From NCBI RefSeq assembly GCF_014323665.1, contig NZ_JABVEB010000001.1:310001-374000 (forward strand): 64,000 nucleotides of DNA, read 5' to 3'. Made by a program: the position numbers and the translations under genes. Every line of letters starts with the position of its first letter. Position 1 is the stretch's first letter. Below are positions 45,282 to 53,970 of the stretch, piece by piece. Origin of the DNA: Actinomadura sp. HBU206391 (GTDB lineage Bacteria > Actinomycetota > Actinomycetes > Streptosporangiales > Streptosporangiaceae). The notes below the pieces were generated by a model. It saw only the letters and a program-made list of their open reading frames with translations. It was not told the origin of the DNA and did no database searches.

Positions 45282-46469
45282 ATGTCACGCACCCCCACCC
45301 AGTCCACTTCCCCTCGGCGTCCCCAGCGTGTGCGGGGGCGGATCCTGGCGGCGGCGGCACTGACGGCACTGACGGGGATCGTGGCGGCCGGCATTCCGGC
45401 CGCCGCCGCGAGTGGCCCCGGCCGCACCGCCGACGTGGTTCAGGGCACTCTGGACAGTCTGGTGAAAAACGATAAGTATCCGGGTGCGCTGGCGGCGGTT
45501 CGTGGGCCTGATGGGCGGACCCGCGATTACACCGCTGGTGTGGCGAATGTGAAGACGGGGGCGAAGGTGCCCGTTAACGGGCAGGTGCGGATCGCCAGCA
45601 ACACCAAGATGTTCGTCGCGACGGTGGTGTTGCAGCTGGTGGGCGAGGGCAAGATCGGCTTGGATGAGCCGATCGAGACGTACCTGCCGGGCCTGGTCCG
45701 CGGGGAGGGCATTGATGGCCGGAAGATCACGGTCCGGCAGGTTCTGCAACACACCAGCGGTCTGGCCGATTACGACGTCGAGCTTGTCGGGGAGGACTAC
45801 AGCAAGGTCCAGCACCGCTACTTCGAGGCGCGGGAGCTGCTGGACGTGGTGCTGGCCCAGAAGTCTCTGTTCGCTCCGGGCACCGGCTGGAGTTACAGCA
45901 ATGGCAACTATGTGCTGGCGGGTCTGATCATTCAGAAGGTCACCGGTCGTCCCGTGGGTGAGGAGATCACCAAGCGGATCATCGACCGGATCGGGCTGCG
46001 TCACACCTACTGGCCCGCGATCGGTGACCAGAGCATCCGTGAAGCCCACCCGCAGGGGTACTTCCCGAGTGCTGATGGGTCGCTGGCTGATGTCACTCAG
46101 CTGGACCCGTCCATGGCAGGGGCGGCCGGGCAGCTCATCGGCACGCCACGCGACCTCAACCGTTTCATGACCGCACTGCTGGGCGGTGAGCTGCTCAAGC
46201 CGCAGCAGCTCAAGCAGATGAAGACCACCGTTGCGGCCGATGACTTCTCCGCCACCGGCGGCGCCCGCTACGGACTCGGTCTGGCCGCGTTCAAGCTGAG
46301 CTGCGGCGGCTGGGCCTGGACACACGGCGGCGACTCCCCCGGCTATGTCACCCGCAACGCCGTGACCAGTAAGGGACGAGCGGCCACCATCGCCGTCAAC
46401 TCCAACGTCACCTCCCTCGTCGCCGCCCAGAACTTCGAGGCCGCCCTCGACACCGCACTCTGCAAGTAG
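45282..46469 (+). CDS. Secreted serine hydrolase (class C beta-lactamase/DD-peptidase fold) 2
   Basis: A 395-residue paralogue of the gene at 42814. The signal sequence and domain order are the same. SxxK is ASNTKM, YxN is YSN in SYSNGNY, and HGG is in THGGDS. It differs from copy 1 mainly in the loops after HTSGLADYDVEL and near the C-terminus, where substrate choice would be set. The upstream region and terminator are also copied, so both genes are probably expressed alike. GGAG precedes the ATG by eight bases. Confidence 0.92.
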   Translation: MSRTPTQSTSPRRPQRVRGRILAAAALTALTGIVAAGIPAAAASGPGRTADVVQGTLDSLVKNDKYPGALAAVRGPDGRTRDYTAGVANVKTGAKVPVNGQVRIASNTKMFVATVVLQLVGEGKIGLDEPIETYLPGLVRGEGIDGRKITVRQVLQHTSGLADYDVELVGEDYSKVQHRYFEARELLDVVLAQKSLFAPGTGWSYSNGNYVLAGLIIQKVTGRPVGEEITKRIIDRIGLRHTYWPAIGDQSIREAHPQGYFPSADGSLADVTQLDPSMAGAAGQLIGTPRDLNRFMTALLGGELLKPQQLKQMKTTVAADDFSATGGARYGLGLAAFKLSCGGWAWTHGGDSPGYVTRNAVTSKGRAATIAVNSNVTSLVAAQNFEAALDTALCK

Positions 46470-46514
46470 ACAGACGCGGTCAGGCCCTGACCACCAGGGC
46501 CGGTCACAGTACTC

Positions 46515-46558
46515 ACGAGGGTCGAGGACAGGTTTCCCAAACCGTCCTCGACCCTCGT
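46515..46558 (+). terminator. Terminator hairpin after serine hydrolase 2
   Basis: ACGAGGGTCGAGGAC followed by GGTTT pairs with AAACC and GTCCTCGACCCTCGT, with a one-base bulge and a CCC loop. It is the counterpart of the hairpin at 44052. Confidence 0.8.
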
Positions 46559-46655
46559 CGGCGTTCCCGCCGACCGGGAAACGTCTACTCGACCGGGGCG
46601 ACTTTCCGGCGGCCGGAGCGATGGCTTCGGTACCTGCTCACGTGCGGTGTGGCGG

Positions 46656-47495
46656 TCAGCGGGATGAGGCGCCAGGGGTGTGCGGCTCGGGGCGGTCGAG
46701 GAAGGGTCGGACCGCGGCGAGGAAGGCCTGCGGATCCTCGGCGAACGGGGCGTGGCCGGTCGGCAGGGGGTGCCAGGTCGCGTGCGGTATCGACCGGCGC
46801 GCGGATCGGCCGTCCTGGCCGAGCAGCGGGTCGCGGGTGCCCCAGAGCAGCAGCGTCGGCGCGGTGATCTGAGCCGCGCGCGAACGAAGGTCATGTTCAG
46901 CGTTGGTGAAACTGCGCCAGATCGCTGCCTCCACGGCGATACCGACCCGGTCACCGCGCCGGGCCTGGTCGCGGGCGAGCATCTCCTGGACGACCGGAGT
47001 GCGTTCGCGCAGATAGAGCCGGGGCAGCCGTCCGACCAGCGCACGCGTCATGGTCTCGGTGCCCTTGAGGCGGGCGACCGCGCGGGTGAGCGGGTTGTGG
47101 CGGGTGAAGCCGCCGCTGTTGACCAGGATCAGGGCCGTTACCGCCTCGGGATGGGTGATCGCCAGCCGCGCGGCGGCGTACCCGCCGACGCTGTTGCCGA
47201 TGAGCGCGGTCCGCCGTAGACCCAGGCCGGCCACGACAGCGGGCAGGATGCCGGCGTAGGCCATCGCAGTGGTGGTCCCCGGCTGTGGCGGGGCGGGCGA
47301 GTTCCCGTAACCCGGCCAGTCCACCGTGTAGGTGGTGTGCCGTTCCGCCAGTGCCGGCACGACGGCGGCGTAGTCGCGCCCGTCTCCCGGGTTGGCGTGC
47401 AGGAGGAGCACCGGTGTTCCCGCGCCTCGTACGGTCACCACGACCGGCCCCAGGGCGGTCCCGACCGTCGAGGTCGTACCGGCGGTGTCGGTCAT
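46656..47495 (-). CDS. Alpha/beta hydrolase
   Basis: A 279-residue alpha/beta hydrolase. The HANPGDGRDY oxyanion region, the nucleophile elbow GNSVGG, an acid in the GTRDPLLG loop and the histidine in TGHAPFAED are all in place. No signal peptide. The substrate is unknown. Its ATG lies five bases after the TetR stop, so it is co-transcribed with the regulator and likely under its control. Confidence 0.9.
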   Translation of the reverse strand: MTDTAGTTSTVGTALGPVVVTVRGAGTPVLLLHANPGDGRDYAAVVPALAERHTTYTVDWPGYGNSPAPPQPGTTTAMAYAGILPAVVAGLGLRRTALIGNSVGGYAAARLAITHPEAVTALILVNSGGFTRHNPLTRAVARLKGTETMTRALVGRLPRLYLRERTPVVQEMLARDQARRGDRVGIAVEAAIWRSFTNAEHDLRSRAAQITAPTLLLWGTRDPLLGQDGRSARRSIPHATWHPLPTGHAPFAEDPQAFLAAVRPFLDRPEPHTPGASSR

Positions 47496-47500
47496 CGTCG

Positions 47501-48043
47501 TCACCCGCTCACGTAGTCGGTGAGCGCGGCCCGCAGCTCCGGGAGCGGTGTTCCCGCCGCGGACTCGGCGACGGCGACCTCGGCGGCCATCACCACCCAT
47601 AGCCGCGCCGCCTGTACCGGCCGGCTCCACCCCATCGCCGAGAAGTCCGGGGCCGCGAGGTCGGTGAACTGTTCGTTGCGACGCGCGACCTCGGCGGGCA
47701 GGGCCGGCTCGGCGCGCGCCTCGACCAGCAACGCCCGGGTGCCCCTGTCCTGCCGGCACCCGTCAAGGTAGGCCCGTGTTCCCGCGAGCAGGTGGTCGCG
47801 GCCCGGCGGCAGATTCTCGGTCGCCGCCGTGACGAGCGCGGCCAGCCGGTCATGGAAGCAGCGGTGGAGTTCCAGAAGGAAGGCCGCCCGGTCCTTGAAA
47901 TGGTGGAAGAAGCTGCCCTTGGCGACGCCGGCCGCGGCCACGACCTGGTTGACGCTCACCCGGGTCAGCCCGGACTCATCCGCGAGCGCCAACCCCGCTT
48001 CGGTCAGCGCCTTCCGCTTCGCATCCGGATCTCTCACACGCAT
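47501..48043 (-). CDS. TetR-family transcriptional repressor
   Basis: A 180-residue TetR regulator with the N-terminal HTH (LTEAGLALADESGLTRVSVNQVVAAAGVAKGSFFHHF, residues 13-48). It precedes the hydrolase gene in an operon. A perfect 16-bp palindrome overlaps its promoter and should be its operator, giving self-repression. The promoter layout (TTGACC, 17 bp, TATTGT, seven bases, ATG) indicates a leaderless message. Confidence 0.92.
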   Translation of the reverse strand: MRVRDPDAKRKALTEAGLALADESGLTRVSVNQVVAAAGVAKGSFFHHFKDRAAFLLELHRCFHDRLAALVTAATENLPPGRDHLLAGTRAYLDGCRQDRGTRALLVEARAEPALPAEVARRNEQFTDLAAPDFSAMGWSRPVQAARLWVVMAAEVAVAESAAGTPLPELRAALTDYVSG

Positions 48044-48061
48044 GGCACGGACAATACTAAC

Positions 48062-48077
48062 GACCGACCGGTCGGTC
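48062..48077. promoter_or_regulatory. TetR operator GACCGACCGGTCGGTC in leaderless promoter
   Basis: A perfect 16-bp palindrome lying between a minus-strand -35 (TTGACC) and -10 (TATTGT) separated by 17 bp. Binding would block RNA polymerase directly. It is 18 bp upstream of the TetR start. Confidence 0.8.
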
Positions 48078-48109
48078 AATAGCGAGAACAAAATAAATGA
48101 TCTTGTGGA

Positions 48110-48149
48110 GCGGTGCCGGTACGAGGACCAGGCCCCGTACCGGCACCGC
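48110..48149 (-). terminator. 14-bp terminator hairpin after the ABC permease gene
   Basis: GCGGTGCCGGTACG (48110-48123) and CGTACCGGCACCGC (48136-48149) form a perfect stem with a 12-base loop, just past the permease stop at 48157. It separates the ABC operon from the TetR operon on the same strand. Confidence 0.8.
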
Positions 48150-48156
48150 ACCGTCG

Positions 48157-50682
48157 TCAGCCGCGGGTGAGGGCCTGGGCGGGCGGGGTGCGCAGCGCCC
48201 GGCGGGTGGGGATCTCCATGGTGAGGAAGGCGATTCCGGCCACCACGACCGCGACGGTGGGCGCGAGCCAGACCGGTCCGGCCGGCCAGGGGCGATGCAG
48301 GAAGCTGAGGCCGAGGAGCGCGAGGGGCACGACGGACAGCAGGAGGCCGGTGCTGAGCGCGACGGTGCAGATCAACGCCGCCTCCCGCCGCATCATCGAT
48401 CGGATCTGGCGTGGCGTGGCACCGATCAGCTGAAGCGCGGCGAGTTCGTGGCGGCGCCCGGCGGTGGTGGCGATGAGCTTGTTGGCGATGCCGAGGAGGA
48501 GATACCCGAGCAGCACCGTGAGGATCGCGACGTTGATCCACAGCTCGGGCGGTATCGTGCTCTGGCCGCCTGGGGTGCGCGTGGCGTCGCCGAGGGCCAG
48601 GCCGGGGCGGGACGCGGCGAACGCGGCGAGGCCCCGCCGAGCGGTGTCCGTGCCGTCGGTACGGATGAGGATGCTCTGGTCGAGTCCCGTCGTGGTGTGC
48701 CCGGCGGCGAGGTCGCTGGAGAGCGCCACGGGACCGAAGCCGAGGCCGCGGGCGTAGGTCGCGACGACCCGGGCGTCGACGCGGGCACCGTCGCCGAGGA
48801 TCAGGTGCACCGTGCTGCCCACCGACGCCTTCCGTGTTCTGGCGACGCCGGCGTCGACGGCGACGGTGTTGCCGGTGAGCTTCGCCAGGCTGCCGGCCCG
48901 TACATCGAGGTCGAGGACGCCCGGTGCGGCAGGGGTCAGGACCCGTGCGGACTGGGCGTCGACCTCGACGTCGCCCGCCATCTCATGCGGCCACATGACC
49001 GTGGTGGTGGTGACCGGGGCCGCGGCCTGCACTCCGGGCGTGGCCCGTACCGCGGCGGCCAGGTCGTCGGGTACCCCTCCGAGCCCGGGTGCGCTCATGC
49101 TGAACTGCGCCCGCGTACCGGCGCTGACGTCGTCGGACGTCGCCTTCAGCACGGTGGTCTGGGTCAGGGCGTAGGTGAGCGTGAACACCACGGCCATGGC
49201 GAGGGTGGTGATGGCACCCGCGACGCGCATCGCGTACCCGTGGCTGTTGGCCACGGCCAGCCAGGTCGGTGCCGACGCACGCGAGGACACCTTCCGCAGC
49301 GCGCGCCCGATCCGGCTGACCAGAACCGGGCCGGCCAGGCCGAGGCCGATCGCCGCGAGGATGCCTGCGAGGGCCGTCACCGCCGCCCCGGCCTGTGATC
49401 GCGCCAGCAAGGGCGCGACCGAGACGACGTTCGCCGCGATGAGCACCAGCACGCCGGCGAAAGCCCGGCCCTTCGAGGGGGTACGGGGTTCGCTGTGCGA
49501 CTCGGCGACGGCCTCGGTGGCCGGCATCCGGGACGTACGCCATGACGCGCACCAGGCCGACACCTGGACGACCACGACCAGCAGGAGCGCCGCCGCCACC
49601 GCGGGGAGCGGACCGAAGGTCAGCGGCAGCGAGGACGGCAGCATCCCGGCCGATACCAGCAGCAGCCGGAGCCGTTCCGCCAGCAGGTAGCCGAGGGGGA
49701 TGCCGGGCAGCAGCGTGGCCACCGTGAGGATGACGGCCTGCGCGGAGGCGAGCCGGCGGACCTGCCGTGGAGTCGCCCCGACGGCACGCATGAGGGCGAG
49801 GTCGCGTCGCTGGGCTCCGATCGACACGGCCAGTGCGCCGCCGACGATGAACCCGACGACCAGCAGGGTGACCCCGGCGAGTGAGCCGGCGAGCATCGGC
49901 AGGAGGCCCCGGGCGGCCATCACCTCGGGGGCCTGCACGTCACCTCGGGCCGATCCGGTGGACACGACCAGTCCGCCGCCTCGCGCGAGGTCGCGGGCCT
50001 TCGCGGCGACCGACGCGCCGGCGCCCGGGGCGGTGCGCAACGCGACCAGGTCGACGGTGCCGGCCTTGGAACCCTGGCCGGCCAACCGCATCGCCGTGGA
50101 GTCGGCGAAGAAGATCCCGGCATCGGCGGTGGTGACCACCGCCGAGACACGGTACGTGGCCCGGTGACCGGCAGCGATCACCTGCAGCCGGCCGCCCGGC
50201 GCCACGCCCGCGGCGGCCGCGGTGTCGTCGTCCACGGCGACCTCGAGCGGACCGGCCGGTGCCGTACCGGCCACGTGCGGACGGTCCAGCAACGCGGTCG
50301 AGGACCAGCCGTGCCCGGCGGCTCGCGGATCCCCGCCCGGTACGGCACCGCCCCGCTGGTCGACGGCGGCGGCGGGAAAGCTCAGGTCGCCGATCGCCGC
50401 GGTGACGCCGGGCAGCCGCGCCAGCCGTCCGACCAGCTCACCCGGCACCCTCGCGCGTTCCGGCAGCGCGATCGGGAGATCCCCGTCCGGCGTGAACGTC
50501 TGGTCGGCCGAGACGACGATGTCGGCCCGGGCCAGCCGGTCGACCGGTGCGTGTGACCGCAACCCCGACTCGGCCAGCACGCCGATGCCGGTGAGGAACG
50601 CGGCGCCACCCAGCGTGGCGCACGCTATGGCCAGGAGCGCGGCGATCCGATGGCGCGCCATGCGCGATGCCAGGTACAGCAT
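48157..50682 (-). CDS. MacB/FtsX-type ABC transporter permease
   Basis: An 841-residue permease with two FtsX-like halves. Four or more helices at residues 10-30 and 260-420 and again at 480-520 and 710-830 bracket large extracellular loops. It would act with the ATPase encoded two bases upstream as a mechanotransmission-type exporter for a lipid, peptide or antibiotic. It is the last gene of a three-gene operon followed by a terminator hairpin. Confidence 0.9.
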   Translation of the reverse strand: MLYLASRMARHRIAALLAIACATLGGAAFLTGIGVLAESGLRSHAPVDRLARADIVVSADQTFTPDGDLPIALPERARVPGELVGRLARLPGVTAAIGDLSFPAAAVDQRGGAVPGGDPRAAGHGWSSTALLDRPHVAGTAPAGPLEVAVDDDTAAAAGVAPGGRLQVIAAGHRATYRVSAVVTTADAGIFFADSTAMRLAGQGSKAGTVDLVALRTAPGAGASVAAKARDLARGGGLVVSTGSARGDVQAPEVMAARGLLPMLAGSLAGVTLLVVGFIVGGALAVSIGAQRRDLALMRAVGATPRQVRRLASAQAVILTVATLLPGIPLGYLLAERLRLLLVSAGMLPSSLPLTFGPLPAVAAALLLVVVVQVSAWCASWRTSRMPATEAVAESHSEPRTPSKGRAFAGVLVLIAANVVSVAPLLARSQAGAAVTALAGILAAIGLGLAGPVLVSRIGRALRKVSSRASAPTWLAVANSHGYAMRVAGAITTLAMAVVFTLTYALTQTTVLKATSDDVSAGTRAQFSMSAPGLGGVPDDLAAAVRATPGVQAAAPVTTTTVMWPHEMAGDVEVDAQSARVLTPAAPGVLDLDVRAGSLAKLTGNTVAVDAGVARTRKASVGSTVHLILGDGARVDARVVATYARGLGFGPVALSSDLAAGHTTTGLDQSILIRTDGTDTARRGLAAFAASRPGLALGDATRTPGGQSTIPPELWINVAILTVLLGYLLLGIANKLIATTAGRRHELAALQLIGATPRQIRSMMRREAALICTVALSTGLLLSVVPLALLGLSFLHRPWPAGPVWLAPTVAVVVAGIAFLTMEIPTRRALRTPPAQALTRG

Positions 50683-50684
50683 CT

Positions 50685-51443
50685 CTACTCCATTTCCAGG
50701 GTGGTGATGCGGTGTGCCAGCTCGGTCGCGGTGGGCTTCTCCAGCGCGTCCACGACCCGTCCGTCGGCCATGACCAGTGCCAGGTCCGCTCGCGCGGCGG
50801 CGGCCGGATCGTGGGTGACCATCACCACGGTCTGGCCGAGGGCGTCGACCAGGTCGCGCAGCAGGTCGAGCACCTCACGGGCGGTACGCAGATCCAGCGC
50901 GCCGGTCGGCTCGTCACCGAACACCACCGCCGGTTTGGTCACCAGCGCCCTGGCGATCGCGGCCCGTTGCTGCTGGCCACCGGACAACTCGGCCGGGCGG
51001 CGGGCCAGCCGGCCGGCCAACCCGACCCGCTCGACCAGTGTCTGCACCCAGTCCCGGTCCGGCGCCTTGCCCGCCAGCCGCAGCGGCAACGTGATGTTGT
51101 CCGCGATGCTGAGCGACGGCACCAGGTTGTAGGACTGGAACACGAATCCGACACGTTCGCGGCGCAGCTCGCTGCGACGGGTCTCGTTCAACCTGCCGAT
51201 CTCGGTGCCGCCGATCGAGACATTTCCGCTGGTAGGCGTGTCCAGACCGGCGGCACAGTGCATCAGCGTGCTCTTGCCCGACCCCGACGGTCCCATCACG
51301 GCGAGGAACGTGCCGGGCTCCACGGTGAGCGACACCTCGTCGAGCGCCCGGACGCCGCCGGGATAGGTCTTGGAGACCTGCTCGAGCGCCACGGCGGGCA
51401 CCTGCCGCGTCTGGGGGTGGCCGTGTTCGGCGGCGGTTCTCAT
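50685..51443 (-). CDS. ABC transporter ATP-binding protein (MacB/LolD type)
   Basis: A 252-residue ABC ATPase with Walker A GPSGSGKST, Q-loop FVFQSYNL, signature LSGGQQQRAAIARAL, Walker B VVFGDEPTGALD and H-loop VTHD. The GDEPTGALD element is characteristic of the MacB/LolD/FtsE group. Its ATG overlaps the stop of the small membrane protein (ATGA). It energises the FtsX-type permease next to it. Confidence 0.95.
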   Translation of the reverse strand: MRTAAEHGHPQTRQVPAVALEQVSKTYPGGVRALDEVSLTVEPGTFLAVMGPSGSGKSTLMHCAAGLDTPTSGNVSIGGTEIGRLNETRRSELRRERVGFVFQSYNLVPSLSIADNITLPLRLAGKAPDRDWVQTLVERVGLAGRLARRPAELSGGQQQRAAIARALVTKPAVVFGDEPTGALDLRTAREVLDLLRDLVDALGQTVVMVTHDPAAAARADLALVMADGRVVDALEKPTATELAHRITTLEME

Positions 51444-51679
51444 CGGCGTCGGTGCTTGTAGTGGTGGACGACCAGCGCGGTGGCGCAGGCCAGAACGACC
51501 AGCCCGAACCCGGCCCCGACGAACATGTTCGCGCCGGTGCTCGAGATCACCGCGTTGGCGGCGGCGCTGATCACAAGCAACACCCACAGCAGCGGACGTA
51601 CGATCCCGCCTGCGGGACTCGCCGGCGGTAGGGAATCGGACGCCTCAGGCGCCTCGGAGATTTGGTAGAGATCCTGCAC
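51440..51679 (-). CDS. Small membrane protein of the ABC operon
   Basis: A 79-residue protein with two transmembrane helices (IVRPLLWVLLVISAAANAVI and MFVGAGFGLVVLACATALVV) and a short basic C-terminus. It is first in the operon with the ATPase and permease and overlaps the ATPase start. It may be an accessory subunit or a target. No family is recognised. Confidence 0.75.
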   Translation of the reverse strand: MQDLYQISEAPEASDSLPPASPAGGIVRPLLWVLLVISAAANAVISSTGANMFVGAGFGLVVLACATALVVHHYKHRRR

Positions 51680-51817
51680 GGCGTGCTCCTGGGTCTCGAT
51701 GGGCCGGTGGTCGATGGCCGGTGGCTGATGAGCCCGGTGGTTGACGAGCTCAGTTGACGAGCCACAACGCTACGAGCGGTGATCGCCGTGGACGATCCAG
51801 CCAGCGAGCCGCTCTTG

Positions 51818-51833
51818 GTACAGCAGGCTGTAC
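51818..51833. promoter_or_regulatory. Palindrome GTACAGC-AG-GCTGTAC upstream of sensor kinase
   Basis: Same 7-bp arms as the sites at 42697 and 45165, with a different 2-bp centre. It ends 15 bp before the -35 of the kinase promoter, so it could be an activator or repressor site. Confidence 0.55.
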
Positions 51834-51848
51834 TCCTTGGCCGGCCGC

Positions 51849-51878
51849 CTGACAGAGATCAGGACGGCGTCCTAGGGT
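51849..51878 (+). promoter_or_regulatory. Candidate promoter of the two-component operon
   Basis: CTGACA (51849-51854), an 18-bp spacer and TAGGGT (51873-51878) precede the kinase start by 20 bp, with GAGGAGG in between as ribosome site. Confidence 0.5.
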
Positions 51879-51898
51879 CTCGGTCCGAGGAGGTACGG

Positions 51899-53170
51899 AT
51901 GCCCGAGCACGGATCCAAGCCGACCGGCCTGAGGCGGGCCGTCCGACGGAATGTCATGGCCCGCGGCCGTGTCACCCTGGACGCGCTCGAACATCTCGTC
52001 GGCGGTCTCGGCACCGCGGTCCTGGCGTTCGTCGCGCTGTTCTGGATGGCCCTCGTCGCGCTGGCGTGCGTCGTCGGCGTGGGCCTGGTCCTGGCGCCCA
52101 CCGTGCCGCGCCTCGTACGCGCCGTCGCCGACCGCGAACGCGCCCGGCTCTCTCGATGGGGTCCGGAGATCATCGGTCCGGAGCCGGCACCGGCCCGGGT
52201 ACGGGCGGCCTTCGCCGACCCGGCCGTGCGGCGGGACCTGTGCTGGGTGCTCGTCCACGGCACGTTCGGCCTGTTCATCGGCGCGGCCTGTGCGACGATG
52301 CCGCCCCAAGCCGTACAGGACGTCACGTACCCGCTTTGGTGGCGGCTGGTGAAGCCGGAGGCGAGCAGCCCGAACCTGGTGTTCTGGCCCGTGGACGACA
52401 TGCTCAGCGCTTTCGCGGTCGTGCCCGTGGGCCTGGGGTGGATCGCCGTCCTCATCGGCCTCGGGCCGCGCATGGCCCGGCTGCAGGCGTGGCCGGGCCG
52501 GCGGCTCCTGACCCCGCCTCACGACACCGACCTGTCCCTGCGGGTCGCGCAACTCTCCGCCACCCGCGCCGCCGCGCTGGACGCCCACGCCACGGAGCTG
52601 CGGCGCATCGAACGGTCACTGCATGACGGCACGCAGAACCGGCTCGTCGCCGTCACCGTGATGCTCGGCGCGACCCGCCGCGCACTGGCGCGGGACCCCT
52701 CCAGTGCCGATGCCATGCTCGAACGCGCGCAGGACGCCGCCGAGCAGGCACTGGCCGAGCTCCGGACGGTCGTCCGCGGCATCCTGCCGCCCGTCCTGGC
52801 CGACCGGGGGCTCGCCGGTGCGCTCTCCGGGCTCGCGGCGGGCTGCGGAGTTCCCTGCCGGATCGACGTCGACGTGCCCGGCCGGTGCGCCGCCTCCACC
52901 GAGGCCACCACCTACTTCGTGGTGGCCGAGGCGCTCACCAACGTCTCCCGGCACAGCCGGGCCCAGAACGCCACCGTCACCGTACGCCGCCAGGACGACC
53001 GGCTGTTCCTGCGCGTCGACGACGACGGCCGCGGCGGCGCGGACCAAGGCCACGGCTCCGGCATCGACGGCATCCGCCGCCGGGTCGAGGCGCACGACGG
53101 TCGCCTGACCATGACGAGCCCACCCGGTGGGCCGACGACACTCGAGGTGGAGCTGCCATGCGGATCGTGA
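51899..53170 (+). CDS. Sensor histidine kinase (NarX/HisKA_3 type)
   Basis: A 423-residue kinase with four membrane helices in the first half, a HisKA_3 phosphorylation site (RRIERSLHDGTQNRL) and a HATPase domain with NVSRHS and the DDDGRGG G-box. It passes phosphate to the adjacent NarL-type regulator. GAGGAGG (six bases before the ATG) sets the start at 51899. It overlaps the regulator gene by 13 bp. The ABC exporter divergent from it is the likely target operon, a common antibiotic-response layout. Confidence 0.92.
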   Translation: MPEHGSKPTGLRRAVRRNVMARGRVTLDALEHLVGGLGTAVLAFVALFWMALVALACVVGVGLVLAPTVPRLVRAVADRERARLSRWGPEIIGPEPAPARVRAAFADPAVRRDLCWVLVHGTFGLFIGAACATMPPQAVQDVTYPLWWRLVKPEASSPNLVFWPVDDMLSAFAVVPVGLGWIAVLIGLGPRMARLQAWPGRRLLTPPHDTDLSLRVAQLSATRAAALDAHATELRRIERSLHDGTQNRLVAVTVMLGATRRALARDPSSADAMLERAQDAAEQALAELRTVVRGILPPVLADRGLAGALSGLAAGCGVPCRIDVDVPGRCAASTEATTYFVVAEALTNVSRHSRAQNATVTVRRQDDRLFLRVDDDGRGGADQGHGSGIDGIRRRVEAHDGRLTMTSPPGGPTTLEVELPCGS

Positions 53171-53817
53171 TCGCCGAGGACGACCCGCTGCTGCGCGAAG
53201 GACTCGCGATGCTGCTGCGCGCGGAGTCCCTCGACGTGGTGGCGACCACCGACGGCCCGGACGCCTTCCTCGCCGCCGTCGAAGCCCACGATCCCGATGT
53301 CGCCATCGTCGACGTACGGATGCCGCCGACCCACACCGATGAGGGGATCAAAGCGGCCGTCGAGGCCAGGCGCCGTCGGCCCGGCCTGGCCGTACTCGTG
53401 TTGTCCGCCTACGTCGAGCAGGCGTTCGCCACCGACCTGCTCGCCGGTGGCGCGGGCCGGCTCGGATATCTGCTCAAGGAGCGGGTCGGCCGCGTCGAGC
53501 AGTTCCTCGACGCACTGCACCGCGTGGCCGGCGGGGGAACCGCCATCGATCCTGATGTCGTCGCGCAACTGCTCACCCGTACCCGCCCCGACACCGAACT
53601 GGAACGGCTGAGCCCCCGGGAACGCGACGTGCTCTCCCTGATGGCCGAGGGGCTGGGCAACACCGCCATCGCCGAGCGGCTCTTCGTCACCGAGGGCGCG
53701 GTTCACAAGCACATCCGCAGCATCTTCGCCAAGCTGGGCCTGGCACCGACCGATCGGGCGGACCGGCGCGTCACCGCCGTACTTCGCTATCTCGAAGACA
53801 CCCAGCGCCGAGGCTGA
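53158..53817 (+). CDS. Response regulator (NarL/FixJ family)
   Basis: A 219-residue regulator. The receiver domain has the acidic pocket EDD and the phosphoacceptor aspartate in VDVRMPP, followed by a LuxR HTH (LSPRERDVLSLMAEGLGNTAIAERLFVTEGAVHKHIRSIFAKLGL). It is co-translated with the kinase (13-bp overlap) and probably regulates the divergent ABC operon. Confidence 0.94.
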   Translation: MRIVIAEDDPLLREGLAMLLRAESLDVVATTDGPDAFLAAVEAHDPDVAIVDVRMPPTHTDEGIKAAVEARRRRPGLAVLVLSAYVEQAFATDLLAGGAGRLGYLLKERVGRVEQFLDALHRVAGGGTAIDPDVVAQLLTRTRPDTELERLSPRERDVLSLMAEGLGNTAIAERLFVTEGAVHKHIRSIFAKLGLAPTDRADRRVTAVLRYLEDTQRRG

Positions 53818-53970
53818 GACCCACGTGGCGCCCTCGAGGGCCGGTGTCCCAGTGGGCCGTACGACGATATGGCGCAATACCTGACGAACGGCTTGCCGTT
53901 CACGAGGTTCGGTGGGAGCGTCTGACCACCGGGGAAGATCGTCGGTGTCGGTGCGTACTGGGGAGGTCAT

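Noticed and set aside
48097..49398. Long open frame antisense to the ABC permease
   Set aside because: It is glycine/arginine-rich with no motifs, and the permease frame is supported by operon overlap and membrane helices.
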